Shown: one piece after another, positions 27,018 to 35,203 of the stretch | Position numbering within the stretch: the stretch's first letter is position 1 | Layout: each line of letters starts with the position of its first letter | Assembly: GCF_024584515.1 (NCBI RefSeq) | Contig: NZ_CP102173.1 | Location: forward strand, 1,860,001 to 1,924,000 | DNA length: 64,000 bases | Reading direction: 5' to 3' | From: Aeromicrobium wangtongii | Lineage (GTDB): Bacteria > Actinomycetota > Actinomycetes > Propionibacteriales > Nocardioidaceae | The notes under the pieces: generated by a model | The model's database searches: none | Told to the model about the DNA's origin: nothing | Seen by the model: only the letters and a program-made list of their open reading frames with translations | Program-made: the position numbers and the translations under genes

Positions 27018-27204
27018 TGACGCGTGGGTTGCGCACGCTGACGCGTGGGTTACGCACCCTGACGCGTGGGTTACGCACCCTGACGCGTGGGTTGCGCACG
27101 CTGACGCGTGGGTTGCGCCCGCTGACGCGTGGGTTACGCACCCTGACGCGTGGGTTGCGCACGCTGACGCGTGGGTTGCGCACGCTGGCGTAACCCACGC
27201 GTCA
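27018..27204 (+). repeat. 21-bp tandem array, family A (TGACGCGTGGGTTNCGCAC), after the M20 gene
   Basis: Eight units start at 27018 and every 21 bp to 27165, with two sequence variants (GTTGCGCACGC and GTTACGCACCC). A ninth unit (about 27188-27204) is inverted and so follows the nitrilase stop in that gene's own sense. The first TGA is in frame with the M20 stop 12 nt earlier, giving in-frame stop codons every seven codons. Each unit carries an ACGCGT site. Confidence 0.92.
27167..27202. terminator. Bidirectional hairpin made by opposed family A units
   Basis: ACGCGTGGGTT (27167-27177) pairs perfectly with AACCCACGCGT (27192-27202) across a 14-nt loop. It lies between the convergent M20 and nitrilase genes and could end transcription from both sides. 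Confidence 0.6.
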
Positions 27205-27215
27205 CAGGCCGGGGC

Positions 27216-28211
27216 TCACTCGACGAAGTCGGGATCCCCGCTCACCATCGGGACGACGCCGTTGCCAGATGTCCGCGAGACAGACACTGCCGCGCGATCG
27301 TCCACCGAGAGCCGCAGGATGTCACCGCGTGCGTAGTGGCCATTGGAGTCGACGAACATCTTGACACCGGTGATGTCCTCCAGATCGATGGTCGCGTACA
27401 GGATCTTCTCCTCGAGGCCGGTGTGCGGCCCGGCCAGGTACGGCGTCATCGGGTGGATGATCGCCGACCAGCCGCCGCCGGTGGTGAGAAACTCCTGCGG
27501 CCCGAGCGCCGCCTCCAGCACGTCGAGCACCTGCTGGTTGACAGGGTTCTGAGCGACGACGACGAAGCTCTGCGACGTGAGGGCGTGATTGCGCGTCATG
27601 GCCTCGACCTGGTCGTCGAAGGTGTCGCTGAACCCTGCCAGCGTCGACAGTCCGGGCCACGACGAGGCGTGGATCTGCTCGCCGAGACCGACCAGCGCCT
27701 GGCGGGCCAGGTTCATCGTGTGCTCCCAGCAGATCAGCCCACCCAGGCGACCGACCTTGGTGTCGAACACGTTGAGTGTCGAGCCGTCGCCCTGTGCCCA
27801 CAGGGTGCGCTCGGCGAACGTCAGCTGCAGCTTGCGGTGGCGCCCGATGATGTTGCCGCGCTCGTCGATGAAGACCTGGGCGTTGTACAGGCTCCCGCCC
27901 TCACGCTCGTTGATGCCGAGCACGACCATGGTCTCTGCCCGGCGCGCAGCCTCTTGGACCGGACGCAGGCTGGCGGCGTCCGACATGTCGATCGAGGTGT
28001 TGGCGTACCTGGCGTGCATGGGCACCTGCACGAGTGGTGCATAGCAGTTGATCCAGTACGGAAACCCGGGGACGAAGACTTCGGGGAACACGATCAGGTC
28101 GGCGCCTTGCTCGCCGGCCTCGATGATCAGGCCGCAGGCCTTCTCGATGGTGCGGTCCACGTCCAGGTACTCGGGCGCCGCGTGCACGGCGGCCACGGTG
28201 ATGGGGGCCAT
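27216..28211 (-). CDS. Nitrilase (aliphatic/cyanide-type, branch 1)
   Basis: 331 residues; hydrolyses a nitrile to acid and ammonia. The catalytic triad is clear: E44 (VFPEVF), K127 (HRKLQLT) and C161 (GGLICWEH). The CWEH motif is typical of true nitrilases rather than amidases. The C-terminus (ARGDILRLSVDD) reaches the A-surface region needed for spiral oligomers. ATG 28211 follows GAGAGG at good spacing. It stands alone as a single-gene unit with its own sigma-70-like promoter, and is flanked by oppositely oriented 21-bp arrays. Confidence 0.92.
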   Translation of the reverse strand: MAPITVAAVHAAPEYLDVDRTIEKACGLIIEAGEQGADLIVFPEVFVPGFPYWINCYAPLVQVPMHARYANTSIDMSDAASLRPVQEAARRAETMVVLGINEREGGSLYNAQVFIDERGNIIGRHRKLQLTFAERTLWAQGDGSTLNVFDTKVGRLGGLICWEHTMNLARQALVGLGEQIHASSWPGLSTLAGFSDTFDDQVEAMTRNHALTSQSFVVVAQNPVNQQVLDVLEAALGPQEFLTTGGGWSAIIHPMTPYLAGPHTGLEEKILYATIDLEDITGVKMFVDSNGHYARGDILRLSVDDRAAVSVSRTSGNGVVPMVSGDPDFVE

Positions 28212-28321
28212 TGTTCGTCCTCTCGAGGCGGTGGCCAGGTCGTCGCATCTCGGCGGCAGTCCTGGTTGTCCGAGGAGCCTAAATGTCTGACCTTTGTTCG
28301 TCAAGCGGAATTGCAGACCAA
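28212..28321 (-). promoter_or_regulatory. Nitrilase promoter region with direct repeats
   Basis: Minus-strand TTGACG (28299-28304), a 17-nt spacer and TAGGCT (28276-28281) form a good sigma-70-type promoter, giving a leader of about 55 nt. TTGTTCGTC occurs twice on the plus strand, at 28211-28219 next to the start codon and at 28294-28302 over the -35 box; these direct repeats could bind a regulator. Confidence 0.6.
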
Positions 28322-28503
28322 AACCCACGCCTCATGCGCAACCCACGCGTCAGCGTGCGGAACCCACGCGTCAGCATGCGGAACCCACGCGTCAGCATGC
28401 GGAACCCACGCGTCAGCATGCGGAACCCACGCGTCAGCGTGCGGAACCCACGCGTCAGCGTGCGGAACCCACGCGTCAGCGTGCGGAACCCACGCGTCAG
28501 CGG
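28322..28503 (-). repeat. 21-bp tandem array, family A, after the DUF5703 gene
   Basis: Eight units AACCCACGCGTCAGC(G/A)TGCGG on the plus strand, from 28340 every 21 bp, after one degenerate unit at 28322. On the minus strand these read TGACGCGTGGGTTCCGCAC, the same unit as the array at 27018 with one base changed, and they follow the DUF5703 stop in its sense. The nearest unit TGA (28497-28499) is in frame with that stop. Nothing else is seen between the nitrilase promoter and the DUF5703 gene. Confidence 0.92.
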
Positions 28504-28523
28504 ATGGGGTGGGGTGGCGTGGG

Positions 28524-28709
28524 TCAGAGGGTGCTGCGCATGCGGATGATCTTGCGGCGCAGCGTGACGGTGCGCTGGCCGGAGCCGTCCTTGCGCAGCC
28601 GGTCGAGCTCCCACCCCTGGTACTCCGCGGCATCGGTCAGCATCCGGCACACCGCCGAGCGCGACTTCGTGCGGTCGATCGTGAGATTCCAGAACTCGTA
28701 CTCGATCAT
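28524..28709 (-). CDS. DUF5703-family small protein
   Basis: 61 residues, matching the actinobacterial DUF5703 pattern: MIEYEFWNLTI at the start, AAEYQGWELDRLR in the middle and TVTLRRKIIRMRSTL at the end. The C-terminus is strongly basic. ATG 28709 lies 11 nt after the aldo/keto reductase stop, with GAGAGG about 7 nt upstream, so the two genes share a transcript. Function unknown. Confidence 0.85.
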   Translation of the reverse strand: MIEYEFWNLTIDRTKSRSAVCRMLTDAAEYQGWELDRLRKDGSGQRTVTLRRKIIRMRSTL

Positions 28710-28720
28710 CGACTCGCCTC

Positions 28721-29674
28721 TCACCGTGCGGCCTGCGACACGTCGTCGAGCGCCTGGACGATCTCCGGCGGCAGCGTCAGGTCCTCCGAGGCCAGGTTCT
28801 CCTGCAGCTGGATGGTCGTGCGAGCGCCGACGATCGCGGCCGCCACCTGCGGCCGCTCGACCAGCCAGGCCAGCGCGACATGCGCGATCGTCACGCCGAG
28901 GCCCTCCGACGCACGGGCCAGCGCCTCGACCACGGCGGCCTTGCCGGGCGTCAGGTACGCCCCGACGAACTCCTCCCAGGCCGGCGACGCGGCGCGGGAG
29001 TCCGACGGGACGCCGCCGCGGTACTTGCCGCTGAGCACCCCACGGCCCAACGGCGACCAGGCCAGCAGCCCCATGCCGAGGTGGCCGGCGGCCGGAACCA
29101 CCTCGTCCTCGGGGTCGCGGTTGACCAGCGAGTACTCGACCTGGTTGCTGATCAGCCCGACGCCCTCGGGCCGGCCGGCGAGCCAGGTGTGGGCGATGCC
29201 GGTCTGCCACCCGGTGAAGTTCGAGATGCCGACGTACCGCGTCCGCCCGGTGCGCACCGCGTGCTCCAGCGCGGCCAGCGTCTCCTCCAGCGGGACGTCC
29301 GGGTCGGGGGTGTGGATCTGCCACAGATCGAGGTGGTCGGTGCCCAGCTGGCTCAGCGAGAGGTCGAGCTGGTCCAGCAGGGTGCGGCGCGAGCCGTCCT
29401 TGACGACCTGACCGCGGCGCCGGACGAAGCCGGCCTTGCCCGCGAGCACGATGTCGTCGCGCACCCCGGTCTTGCCCAGCAGGCCGCCGAGCAGCTCCTC
29501 GCAGGCACCGTCGCCATAGATCGGCGCGGTGTCGATCAAGGTTCCGCCGGCGTCCAGGAAGGTGGTCAGCTGGTCATTGGCCTCGTACGAGTCGACGGCC
29601 GTTCCCCAGGTCATGGTGCCGAGCCCGAGCCGCGAGACCGTCAATCCGGAGCGTCCGACGCGGCGATAGTCCAT
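28721..29674 (-). CDS. Aldo/keto reductase
   Basis: 317-residue NADPH-dependent carbonyl reductase of the AKR TIM-barrel superfamily. The catalytic tetrad is D48, Y53, K80 and H121 (IDTAPIY, LAGKAGF, WQIHTPD). The nucleotide-binding C-terminus includes AAIVGARTTIQLQEN. It resembles AKR11/AKR12-type general stress or xenobiotic reductases; the substrate is unknown. The start is fixed by TAGCCT 6 nt upstream. It is divergent from uppP. Confidence 0.92.
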   Translation of the reverse strand: MDYRRVGRSGLTVSRLGLGTMTWGTAVDSYEANDQLTTFLDAGGTLIDTAPIYGDGACEELLGGLLGKTGVRDDIVLAGKAGFVRRRGQVVKDGSRRTLLDQLDLSLSQLGTDHLDLWQIHTPDPDVPLEETLAALEHAVRTGRTRYVGISNFTGWQTGIAHTWLAGRPEGVGLISNQVEYSLVNRDPEDEVVPAAGHLGMGLLAWSPLGRGVLSGKYRGGVPSDSRAASPAWEEFVGAYLTPGKAAVVEALARASEGLGVTIAHVALAWLVERPQVAAAIVGARTTIQLQENLASEDLTLPPEIVQALDDVSQAAR

Positions 29675-29680
29675 GCGGCA

Positions 29681-29686
29681 AGGCTA
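29681..29686 (-). promoter_or_regulatory. Leaderless -10 box (TAGCCT) of the aldo/keto reductase gene
   Basis: Minus-strand TAGCCT ends 6 nt before ATG 29674. Confidence 0.6.
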
Positions 29687-29710
29687 GTCCTGGCGGGGCA
29701 ACGGCACCGG

Positions 29711-29716
29711 TAGGCT
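29711..29716 (+). promoter_or_regulatory. Leaderless -10 box (TAGGCT) of uppP
   Basis: TAGGCT ends 6 nt before GTG 29723. Confidence 0.6.
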
Positions 29717-29722
29717 CGCGCG

Positions 29723-30556
29723 GTGGACTTCTTCCGTGCCGTCGTTCTGGGCGTGCTCCAAGGCCTGACCGAGTTCCTGCCGATCTCCAGCAGCGCCCAC
29801 CTGGCCATCTTCCCGAAGTTCTTCGGCTGGGACGATCCGGGCGCGGCGTACACGGCGGTGGTCCAGATCGGGACCGAGCTCGCGGTGCTGCTGTACTTCT
29901 GGCGCGACATCTGGACGATCGGGTCAGGATGGGTGCGCGGCGTGTTCTCCCGTGAGGCCCGCAGCGAGCCGGAGTGGCGCATGGGCTGGTTCATCATCAT
30001 CGGCTCGCTGCCCATCGTGGCGCTGGGTCTGCTGCTGCAGGACGCGATCGACCGCGAGTTCCGCAATCTGTGGGTCATCGGCTCGACGTTGATCGTCCTG
30101 GGCATCGTGCTGGGCATCGCCGAGCGCATCGGCCGCAAGAGCCGGCCCATCGAGGACCTCACGATGAAGCACGCGATCCTGCTCGGCTTCGCCCAGGCCG
30201 GCGCGCTGGTGCCGGGTGTCTCCCGCTCCGGCGCCACGATCAGCATGGGCCTGATCCTCGGCTACGAGCGCGCCGCCGCGACCCGTTACGCCTTCCTGCT
30301 CGCGATTCCCGCGGTCGTCGGCGCCGGCATCTTCAAGCTCAAGGACATCGGCGGCGACAACACCTACGGTGTCGGGCCGACGATCGTGGGCACCGTGGTG
30401 TCGTTCGTCGTCGGCCTCGCCGTCATCCACTGGCTGCTGAAGTACGTCAGCACCCACTCCTACACACCGTTCGTGCTCTACCGCATCGGCCTGGGCGCGC
30501 TCGTGCTGATCCTGGTCGGGGCGGGCGTCATCACCGCCGGCACGACGGTCGGCTAG
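29723..30556 (+). CDS. uppP: Undecaprenyl-diphosphatase (BacA type)
   Basis: 277 residues, integral membrane. It dephosphorylates undecaprenyl diphosphate to recycle the lipid carrier for peptidoglycan and other envelope polymers, and gives bacitracin tolerance. The two conserved motifs are intact: GLTEFLPISSSAH near the N-terminus and LVPGVSRSGATI in the second half. About eight membrane segments. GTG 29723 is the start, supported by the promoter box. Confidence 0.95.
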   Translation: MDFFRAVVLGVLQGLTEFLPISSSAHLAIFPKFFGWDDPGAAYTAVVQIGTELAVLLYFWRDIWTIGSGWVRGVFSREARSEPEWRMGWFIIIGSLPIVALGLLLQDAIDREFRNLWVIGSTLIVLGIVLGIAERIGRKSRPIEDLTMKHAILLGFAQAGALVPGVSRSGATISMGLILGYERAAATRYAFLLAIPAVVGAGIFKLKDIGGDNTYGVGPTIVGTVVSFVVGLAVIHWLLKYVSTHSYTPFVLYRIGLGALVLILVGAGVITAGTTVG

Positions 30557-30635
30557 TCGCACGGCGGCTGCCGATATGCTCGGTGACCGCGTCATGCCCA
30601 GCCACGACACTGCACCTACGACGGACAGGACATCC

Positions 30636-31304
30636 ATGTCGGCCTTTGACCGCGTCACCGAGACCTGGGGCGATCTGAAGTACATGAACCTCGCCCGCGC
30701 CAAGTACCTGCGCGAGCTGATCGTCACCAACGACATGCAGGACCTGCTCGAGCTGGGGTTCTACAAGGGCAAGAGCAGCGCCTACATGGCCGCCGTGCTC
30801 GAGGACCTGGGACGTGGCCACCTCACCACGATGGACCGGGGCAGCGCCCGGGGGCACGAGCCGGAGATCAACGAGGTCCTGACCACCGTGGGCCTCGAGC
30901 ACCGTGTCACGCCGATCTTCGCGCACCGCTCCTTCACGTGGGAGCTGGGTCGCATGGTCGAGCAGAACCCCCGGCCGCAGTTCGACTTCTGCTATCTCGA
31001 CGGCGGGCACACCTGGGACGTCACCGGGTTCGGCTTCCTGCTGGTCGACATGATGCTCAAGCCGGGCGGCATCATCTTGCTGGACGACCTCGACTGGTCG
31101 ATCGCCGGCTCGCCGCAGGCCAAGACACCCGGCGGCCAGGCGACCTACCAGGCGTACTCGGACGACGAGAAGGCCGCGAAGGGCGTGCGGATGACGTTCG
31201 AGCACATCGCCGACCACCTGGGCTACGACGTCGAGGAGGTGCCCAAGTTCCAGTGGGGCATCGCCCGCAAGCGGGTGCCGAAGAAGGGCCTGTTCCGCCG
31301 GTAG
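30636..31304 (+). CDS. Class I SAM-dependent methyltransferase
   Basis: 222 residues of the Methyltransf_24 type. Motif I is LLELGFYKGKSSAYMAAVL, the acidic loop LTTMDRGSA follows, and DFCYLDGGHTWDVT then GGIILLDDLDW form the Asp-rich metal/substrate region seen in catechol-OMT-like and sugar methyltransferases. ATG 30636 has AGGA 6 nt upstream; an in-frame ATG at 30576 adds 20 non-conserved residues. Substrate unknown. Confidence 0.85.
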   Translation: MSAFDRVTETWGDLKYMNLARAKYLRELIVTNDMQDLLELGFYKGKSSAYMAAVLEDLGRGHLTTMDRGSARGHEPEINEVLTTVGLEHRVTPIFAHRSFTWELGRMVEQNPRPQFDFCYLDGGHTWDVTGFGFLLVDMMLKPGGIILLDDLDWSIAGSPQAKTPGGQATYQAYSDDEKAAKGVRMTFEHIADHLGYDVEEVPKFQWGIARKRVPKKGLFRR

Positions 31305-31308
31305 TCCC

Positions 31309-31665
31309 TCAGGGCTGGACGTCCGGCAGCTCGGCCAGCAGGGCGTCCAGCACCCGGTCGGCGTCGGTGGCGCTGCGCTTGGCCAGGACGTGGAGTCGGC
31401 GCAGCTCGTCGAACCACTCGGCGTGCTCCGTGTTCTCGGTGCTCAGCTCGTCGACGAGGTCACCGTCCTCGTCCAGGATGCGCACGAACATCGGCAGGTC
31501 GCCGTCGCCGTCACGCGATCCCACCACGACCGAGGCCGAGGCCGCCGGGTGGACGAACACGTCGTTCTGGCCGGTCTCCTTCCACGCGATCTGCCGGGTC
31601 TGGGTCAATGCAGCGAGGCGCCGGACGATCAGCAGGATCTTCCCGAGCGAGATGTCATCGGGCAC
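31309..31665 (-). CDS. Conserved-looking protein of unknown function
   Basis: 118 residues, acidic, no signal or membrane segment. The N-terminal half suggests a small alpha/beta fold (KILLIVRRLAALTQTRQIAWKE then ASVVVGSRDGDGDLPMFVRILDEDG), the C-terminal half is helical. GTG 31665 is the start, with an AGGAGG 5 nt upstream. It follows corA after 45 nt on the same strand and probably shares its transcript. I recognise no family. Confidence 0.75.
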   Translation of the reverse strand: MPDDISLGKILLIVRRLAALTQTRQIAWKETGQNDVFVHPAASASVVVGSRDGDGDLPMFVRILDEDGDLVDELSTENTEHAEWFDELRRLHVLAKRSATDADRVLDALLAELPDVQP

Positions 31666-31710
31666 TGTCGCCTCCTGGATTCTTCGTGGTCGGGCCCGCG
31701 CTGGAGCCGC

Positions 31711-32670
31711 TCAGAGCCAGCCGGAACGCTTGAAGCGCCAGTAGATGAACCCGCTGAGCCCCGCGATGAACAGGATGCACGCGGCGTACCCGTACCTCCA
31801 GTCGAGCTCAGGCATGTGCTCGAAGTTCATGCCGTAGATTCCGGCGATCGCCGTCGGGACCGCGAAGATCGTGGCACCGGCGGTCAGCTTGCGCATGTCC
31901 TCGTTCTGCTGGACGCTCAGCTGCGCCAGGTGCGCCTGCAGGGCGTTGTCCAGCAGGTGGTCGATCGAGTCGATCGCCTCAGCGGCTCGGGACAGGTGGT
32001 CGGAGATGTCGCGGAAGTACGGTCGAGCCTCCTCCGGCGATGCTGACACCGCGAAGCGGTGGACCGGCTCGCGCAGGGGTTGGACCGCTCGGCGGAACTC
32101 CAGCGTCTCGCGCTTGAGCCGGTAGATGCGGGAGGAGTCGTTGGACCGGTCAGCCGAAAAGACCGAGGTCTCGACCTCCTGGACGTCGGTCTCCAGCTCC
32201 GCGGCGACGTCCTCGTAGTGATCGACGATCTTGTCGACCACCGAGTACAGCGCTGCGGTGGGGCCGTGGGCCAGCTCCTCGATCAGCTTCTCGGCGGCCT
32301 TGCGGGCGTCCTTGAGCGACGGCCCGCCGTGGCGCACGGTGAGCAGGTACTTGGCCCCCAGGAAGATGTTGACCTCGTGGGTGCTGATGTCGTCATCGGT
32401 GTATGTCACGGTCCGGATCGACATGAACGTGTGGTCGGCGTACTGCTCGACCTTCGGACGCTGGTGGGCCTCCAGCGCATCCTCGACTGCGAGCGGGTGG
32501 AGGCGCAGGGCATCACCGACCCGCTTCATCTCCTCGGCCGTGGGATCGCTGATGCCGATCCACAGGAAGTCGTCGTCCCCCAGCGTCGCGAGCGCCGACT
32601 GCAACGACCCGTTGTCGTGTGCGGTCGTCTCTCGGAGTCCGTCGCGGTAGACGGCGCAGTCGATGATCAC
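31711..32670 (-). CDS. corA: CorA-family Mg2+/Co2+ channel
   Basis: 319 residues. A cytosolic N-terminal domain with a long stalk helix leads to two membrane helices at the C-terminus; the selectivity signature [10 protein letters not shown] sits between them, and the chain ends in the usual basic tail (WRFKRSGWL). CorA forms a pentameric, Mg-gated channel. The start is taken as GTG 32670 because [11 protein letters not shown] begins the conserved domain and GACACT lies 6 nt upstream; the open extension upstream overlaps the divergent mshC promoter. Confidence 0.9.
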   Translation of the reverse strand: MIIDCAVYRDGLRETTAHDNGSLQSALATLGDDDFLWIGISDPTAEEMKRVGDALRLHPLAVEDALEAHQRPKVEQYADHTFMSIRTVTYTDDDISTHEVNIFLGAKYLLTVRHGGPSLKDARKAAEKLIEELAHGPTAALYSVVDKIVDHYEDVAAELETDVQEVETSVFSADRSNDSSRIYRLKRETLEFRRAVQPLREPVHRFAVSASPEEARPYFRDISDHLSRAAEAIDSIDHLLDNALQAHLAQLSVQQNEDMRKLTAGATIFAVPTAIAGIYGMNFEHMPELDWRYGYAACILFIAGLSGFIYWRFKRSGWL

Positions 32671-32735
32671 GTCCTCAGTGTCTCGCGCGGGGGGTGCCCG
32701 CGCCATCCGTCGACGTGCGTCGTGCGTCATGCCGT

Positions 32736-32741
32736 TACGCT
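32736..32741 (+). promoter_or_regulatory. Leaderless -10 box (TACGCT) of mshC
   Basis: TACGCT ends 6 nt before ATG 32748. Confidence 0.6.
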
Positions 32742-32747
32742 CGACCC

Positions 32748-33974
32748 ATGCGCAGCTGGTCGAGTCCTGAGATCCCGTCACTCGACGATCTCGGACTGGG
32801 CAGAGGTCCGGCCGTCACCGTCCACGACACGTCGTCAGCCGCGGCTGTGGCCCTCGATCCCGATGGGCACGCGCGGATGTACGTCTGCGGCATCACGCCG
32901 TACGACGCGACACACATGGGTCACGCGGCGACGTACCTGGCGTTCGACCTGCTGCAGCGCACGTGGCGCGACCGTGGCCTGGACGTCACCTACACGCAGA
33001 ACGTGACCGACGTCGACGACCCGCTGCTGGAGCGCGCGACCGCGACCGGCGTCGACTGGGTCGAGCTGGCCGAGCGGGAGACGCAGCTGTTCCGCGAGGA
33101 CATGACGGCGCTGCGCATCATCCCGCCCGCCCACTACATCGGTGCCGTCGAGTCCATCGACCTGGTCGTCGACCTGGTGCAGCGCCTGCAGGAGACCGAC
33201 GCGGTCTACACCGTCGACGACGACCTGTACTTCGACGTCCACGCCGATCCGGGATTCGGTCTGGTCTCCGGCTTCGACGAGGCGACCATGCTCAAGATCT
33301 TCCCGGAGCGCGGGGGAGACCCGGACCGCCCCGGCAAGAAGCACCCGCTGGACTGCCTGCTGTGGCAGGCCGAGCGTCCCGGCGAGCCCGCCTGGGACAC
33401 CCGGCTGGGCCGCGGCCGTCCCGGCTGGCACATCGAGTGCGCCGCGATCGCGCTGCACCACCTCGGCACCGCCTTCGACGTGCAGGGCGGCGGCTCCGAC
33501 CTGGTGTTCCCGCACCACGAGATGTCCGCGTCCGAGGCGACCGTCGCCACCCACGAGCCCTTCGCCCGGGCCTACGTGCACGCCGGCATGGTCGGCTACG
33601 AGGGCGAGAAGATGTCCAAGTCCAAGGGCAACCTGGTCCTGGTCTCCAAGCTGCGTGCCGCCGGTCACGACCCGATGGCGATCCGGCTCGCCCTGCTCGC
33701 GCACCACTACCGCAGCGACTGGGAGTGGTTCGGCGACGAGATCGAGGCGGCCGAGGCACGTCTGGCCCGCTGGCGCGACGCGGTCACCCGGCTGTTGGCG
33801 CCGTCCGGCGAGGCGCTGCTCGCGCAGATCCGTGCCGCGATGACCAACGACCTGGACGCTCCGGCGGCCCTGGCCGCGATCGACGCGTGGGCCGCCGACG
33901 ACACCGCGCAGGATCCGCAGGCCGGTCGCACGGCACGGACCGCGATCGACGCCCTGCTCGGCGTCGCACTCTGA
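32748..33974 (+). CDS. mshC: Cysteine:GlcN-inositol ligase, mycothiol biosynthesis
   Basis: Joins cysteine to 1-D-myo-inosityl-2-amino-2-deoxyglucopyranoside using ATP, the committed ligation step of mycothiol synthesis. 408 residues, a shortened cysteinyl-tRNA synthetase fold: the zinc Cys in YVCGITPYD, the HIGH-like THMGHA, the second zinc-binding part [11 protein letters not shown], and KMSKS in [10 protein letters not shown]. The anticodon-binding domain of CysS is largely missing, which separates MshC from CysS. It ends 4 nt from the convergent FHA-like gene. Confidence 0.95.
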   Translation: MRSWSSPEIPSLDDLGLGRGPAVTVHDTSSAAAVALDPDGHARMYVCGITPYDATHMGHAATYLAFDLLQRTWRDRGLDVTYTQNVTDVDDPLLERATATGVDWVELAERETQLFREDMTALRIIPPAHYIGAVESIDLVVDLVQRLQETDAVYTVDDDLYFDVHADPGFGLVSGFDEATMLKIFPERGGDPDRPGKKHPLDCLLWQAERPGEPAWDTRLGRGRPGWHIECAAIALHHLGTAFDVQGGGSDLVFPHHEMSASEATVATHEPFARAYVHAGMVGYEGEKMSKSKGNLVLVSKLRAAGHDPMAIRLALLAHHYRSDWEWFGDEIEAAEARLARWRDAVTRLLAPSGEALLAQIRAAMTNDLDAPAALAAIDAWAADDTAQDPQAGRTARTAIDALLGVAL

Positions 33975-33978
33975 CGGC

Positions 33979-34860
33979 TCAGAAGCTGGGGCCGCGCCGG
34001 TTGCTCGTGGGCTGGGTGCGCTGACGGCCCAGCTCACCGCCGATCCGGCCGCCGTACGGGCGTCCGTGATCGGCGAACTCGTCGCGCACGTAGGTCAGCC
34101 GCCACGTGCCCAGCTCGATCCGCGCCCCTGTGCGCAGCGTCTGACGCGGTAGCTGCCTGCCGCCGACAGTGCTCAGGATGTGCTCGCTGCGGGCGACGAG
34201 GACGTACTCGTCCTCATCGGTGCAGATGACCTCCGCCTGCAGCTCGTCGGTGCCGGCCAGCTGCAGATCGCAGCCAGCAGCACTGCCGATGCTGATGCCG
34301 TCGGGGGTGAGGGGGAAGACCCCCACCGGCCACGGCATGAGCGGATCGGAGGTGTCCGACAGGTAGAGCCGGGGATGGCCGCCGCCCTCCGGGTCATGCG
34401 TCGTGGTGACGACGCGCGGCGGGTCGGCCATCGACGGCAGCGGCGGCCACGGAGTGCCCGGCGGCAGGCCGGGTGCGTCGAGCCGGGTCCGGCGACTGGT
34501 CGGACGCAGCCGGGCGCGGGCAGCCTCGGCAGCGCGCCACCAGCTGCCGACCCGCATGTGCGGCGAACGGGTCACGAGCCGGTTCAGCACCGTGGACTCG
34601 ACCGCACCCAGGCTCACGATGAGCCCGTCGGGACCGGAGATGTCCACCACCAGCCCCAGCTGGGCCAGCTGTCTGGCGATCTCGCGCACCGCGCCCCGGG
34701 AGGGCTGGCCGACCAGCGACAGCAGATCATCGCTGTGGATCCGCACGTGGTTTCCCGACGCGGTGACCGTGGCGTGGACGTGCGCGGCCGGGTACCCCGG
34801 GCTGGCGGGCACGTCGATGTCGATCGCCAGGTCGGCTGCAAGGTGCAGCGCCGCAGGCAC
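33979..34860 (-). CDS. Protein with a degenerate FHA domain at its C-terminus
   Basis: 293 residues. The last 100 residues have the FHA strand pattern (FPLTPDGISIGSAAGCDLQLAG, then EYVLVAR, TVGGRQL, LRTGARIELGTWRLTYV), but the phosphothreonine-binding Arg of G-R and the S-x-x-H motif are replaced (IGSAAG, TDELQAEV), so phosphopeptide binding is doubtful. The N-terminal 110 residues are a separate alpha/beta domain of unknown type. GTG 34860 is chosen because it lies 2 nt after the stop of the small upstream gene, implying coupling. The partner and role are unknown. Confidence 0.75.
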   Translation of the reverse strand: MPAALHLAADLAIDIDVPASPGYPAAHVHATVTASGNHVRIHSDDLLSLVGQPSRGAVREIARQLAQLGLVVDISGPDGLIVSLGAVESTVLNRLVTRSPHMRVGSWWRAAEAARARLRPTSRRTRLDAPGLPPGTPWPPLPSMADPPRVVTTTHDPEGGGHPRLYLSDTSDPLMPWPVGVFPLTPDGISIGSAAGCDLQLAGTDELQAEVICTDEDEYVLVARSEHILSTVGGRQLPRQTLRTGARIELGTWRLTYVRDEFADHGRPYGGRIGGELGRQRTQPTSNRRGPSF

Positions 34861-34862
34861 GA

Positions 34863-35108
34863 CTACACCTGATCGTGGTCGGTGAGCCCCGCGTCGCTGG
34901 TCGTGACCCGCAGCGTCCCGTTGACCTTCCAGGTGGCCCGCGGTGACTCGGGTCCGGTGTCGCGTGGCACCTCGACCGCCATGTCGACGAACTCGTAGTT
35001 GACCGCGGCCCCCTTGCCGGTCAGATAGCTCCACATCTCGCGGCCCAGGTCCGCCCAGTCGTTGACCGGCTGGATGGTCGGTGGTGTCGCGTCGTCGTGA
35101 GTTGTCAT
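34863..35108 (-). CDS. Small protein of unknown function upstream of the FHA-like gene
   Basis: 81 residues. GAGGAG lies 5 nt before ATG 35108, one of the best ribosome sites in the window. The core (NYEFVDMAVEVPRDTG, then ATWKVNGTLRVTTSD) looks like two or three beta strands and resembles, by eye, the start of the neighbouring FHA-like protein (AIDIDVPASPG, then VTASGNHVRIHSDD). The two genes are coupled, with 2 nt between stop and next start. I recognise no family. Confidence 0.72.
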   Translation of the reverse strand: MTTHDDATPPTIQPVNDWADLGREMWSYLTGKGAAVNYEFVDMAVEVPRDTGPESPRATWKVNGTLRVTTSDAGLTDHDQV

Positions 35109-35203
35109 CGCTACTCCTCGAGGAACACGGGCGAGGTGTGCCGTCCGATACTTCGAGCGTCTCACCGAAATCACCGCGCGCAAACTCCAAATCGCGTGAG
35201 CGA

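Noticed and set aside
27018..28503. The 21-bp arrays as a CRISPR array
   Set aside because: Units are contiguous without variable spacers and no cas genes are present. They are simple tandem repeats.
26995..28650. Repeat-coded peptides (for example RGLRTLT or RNPRVS repeats) as genes
   Set aside because: A 21-bp unit, a multiple of three, keeps frames open trivially. There is no start signal and the peptides follow the repeat rather than a protein pattern.
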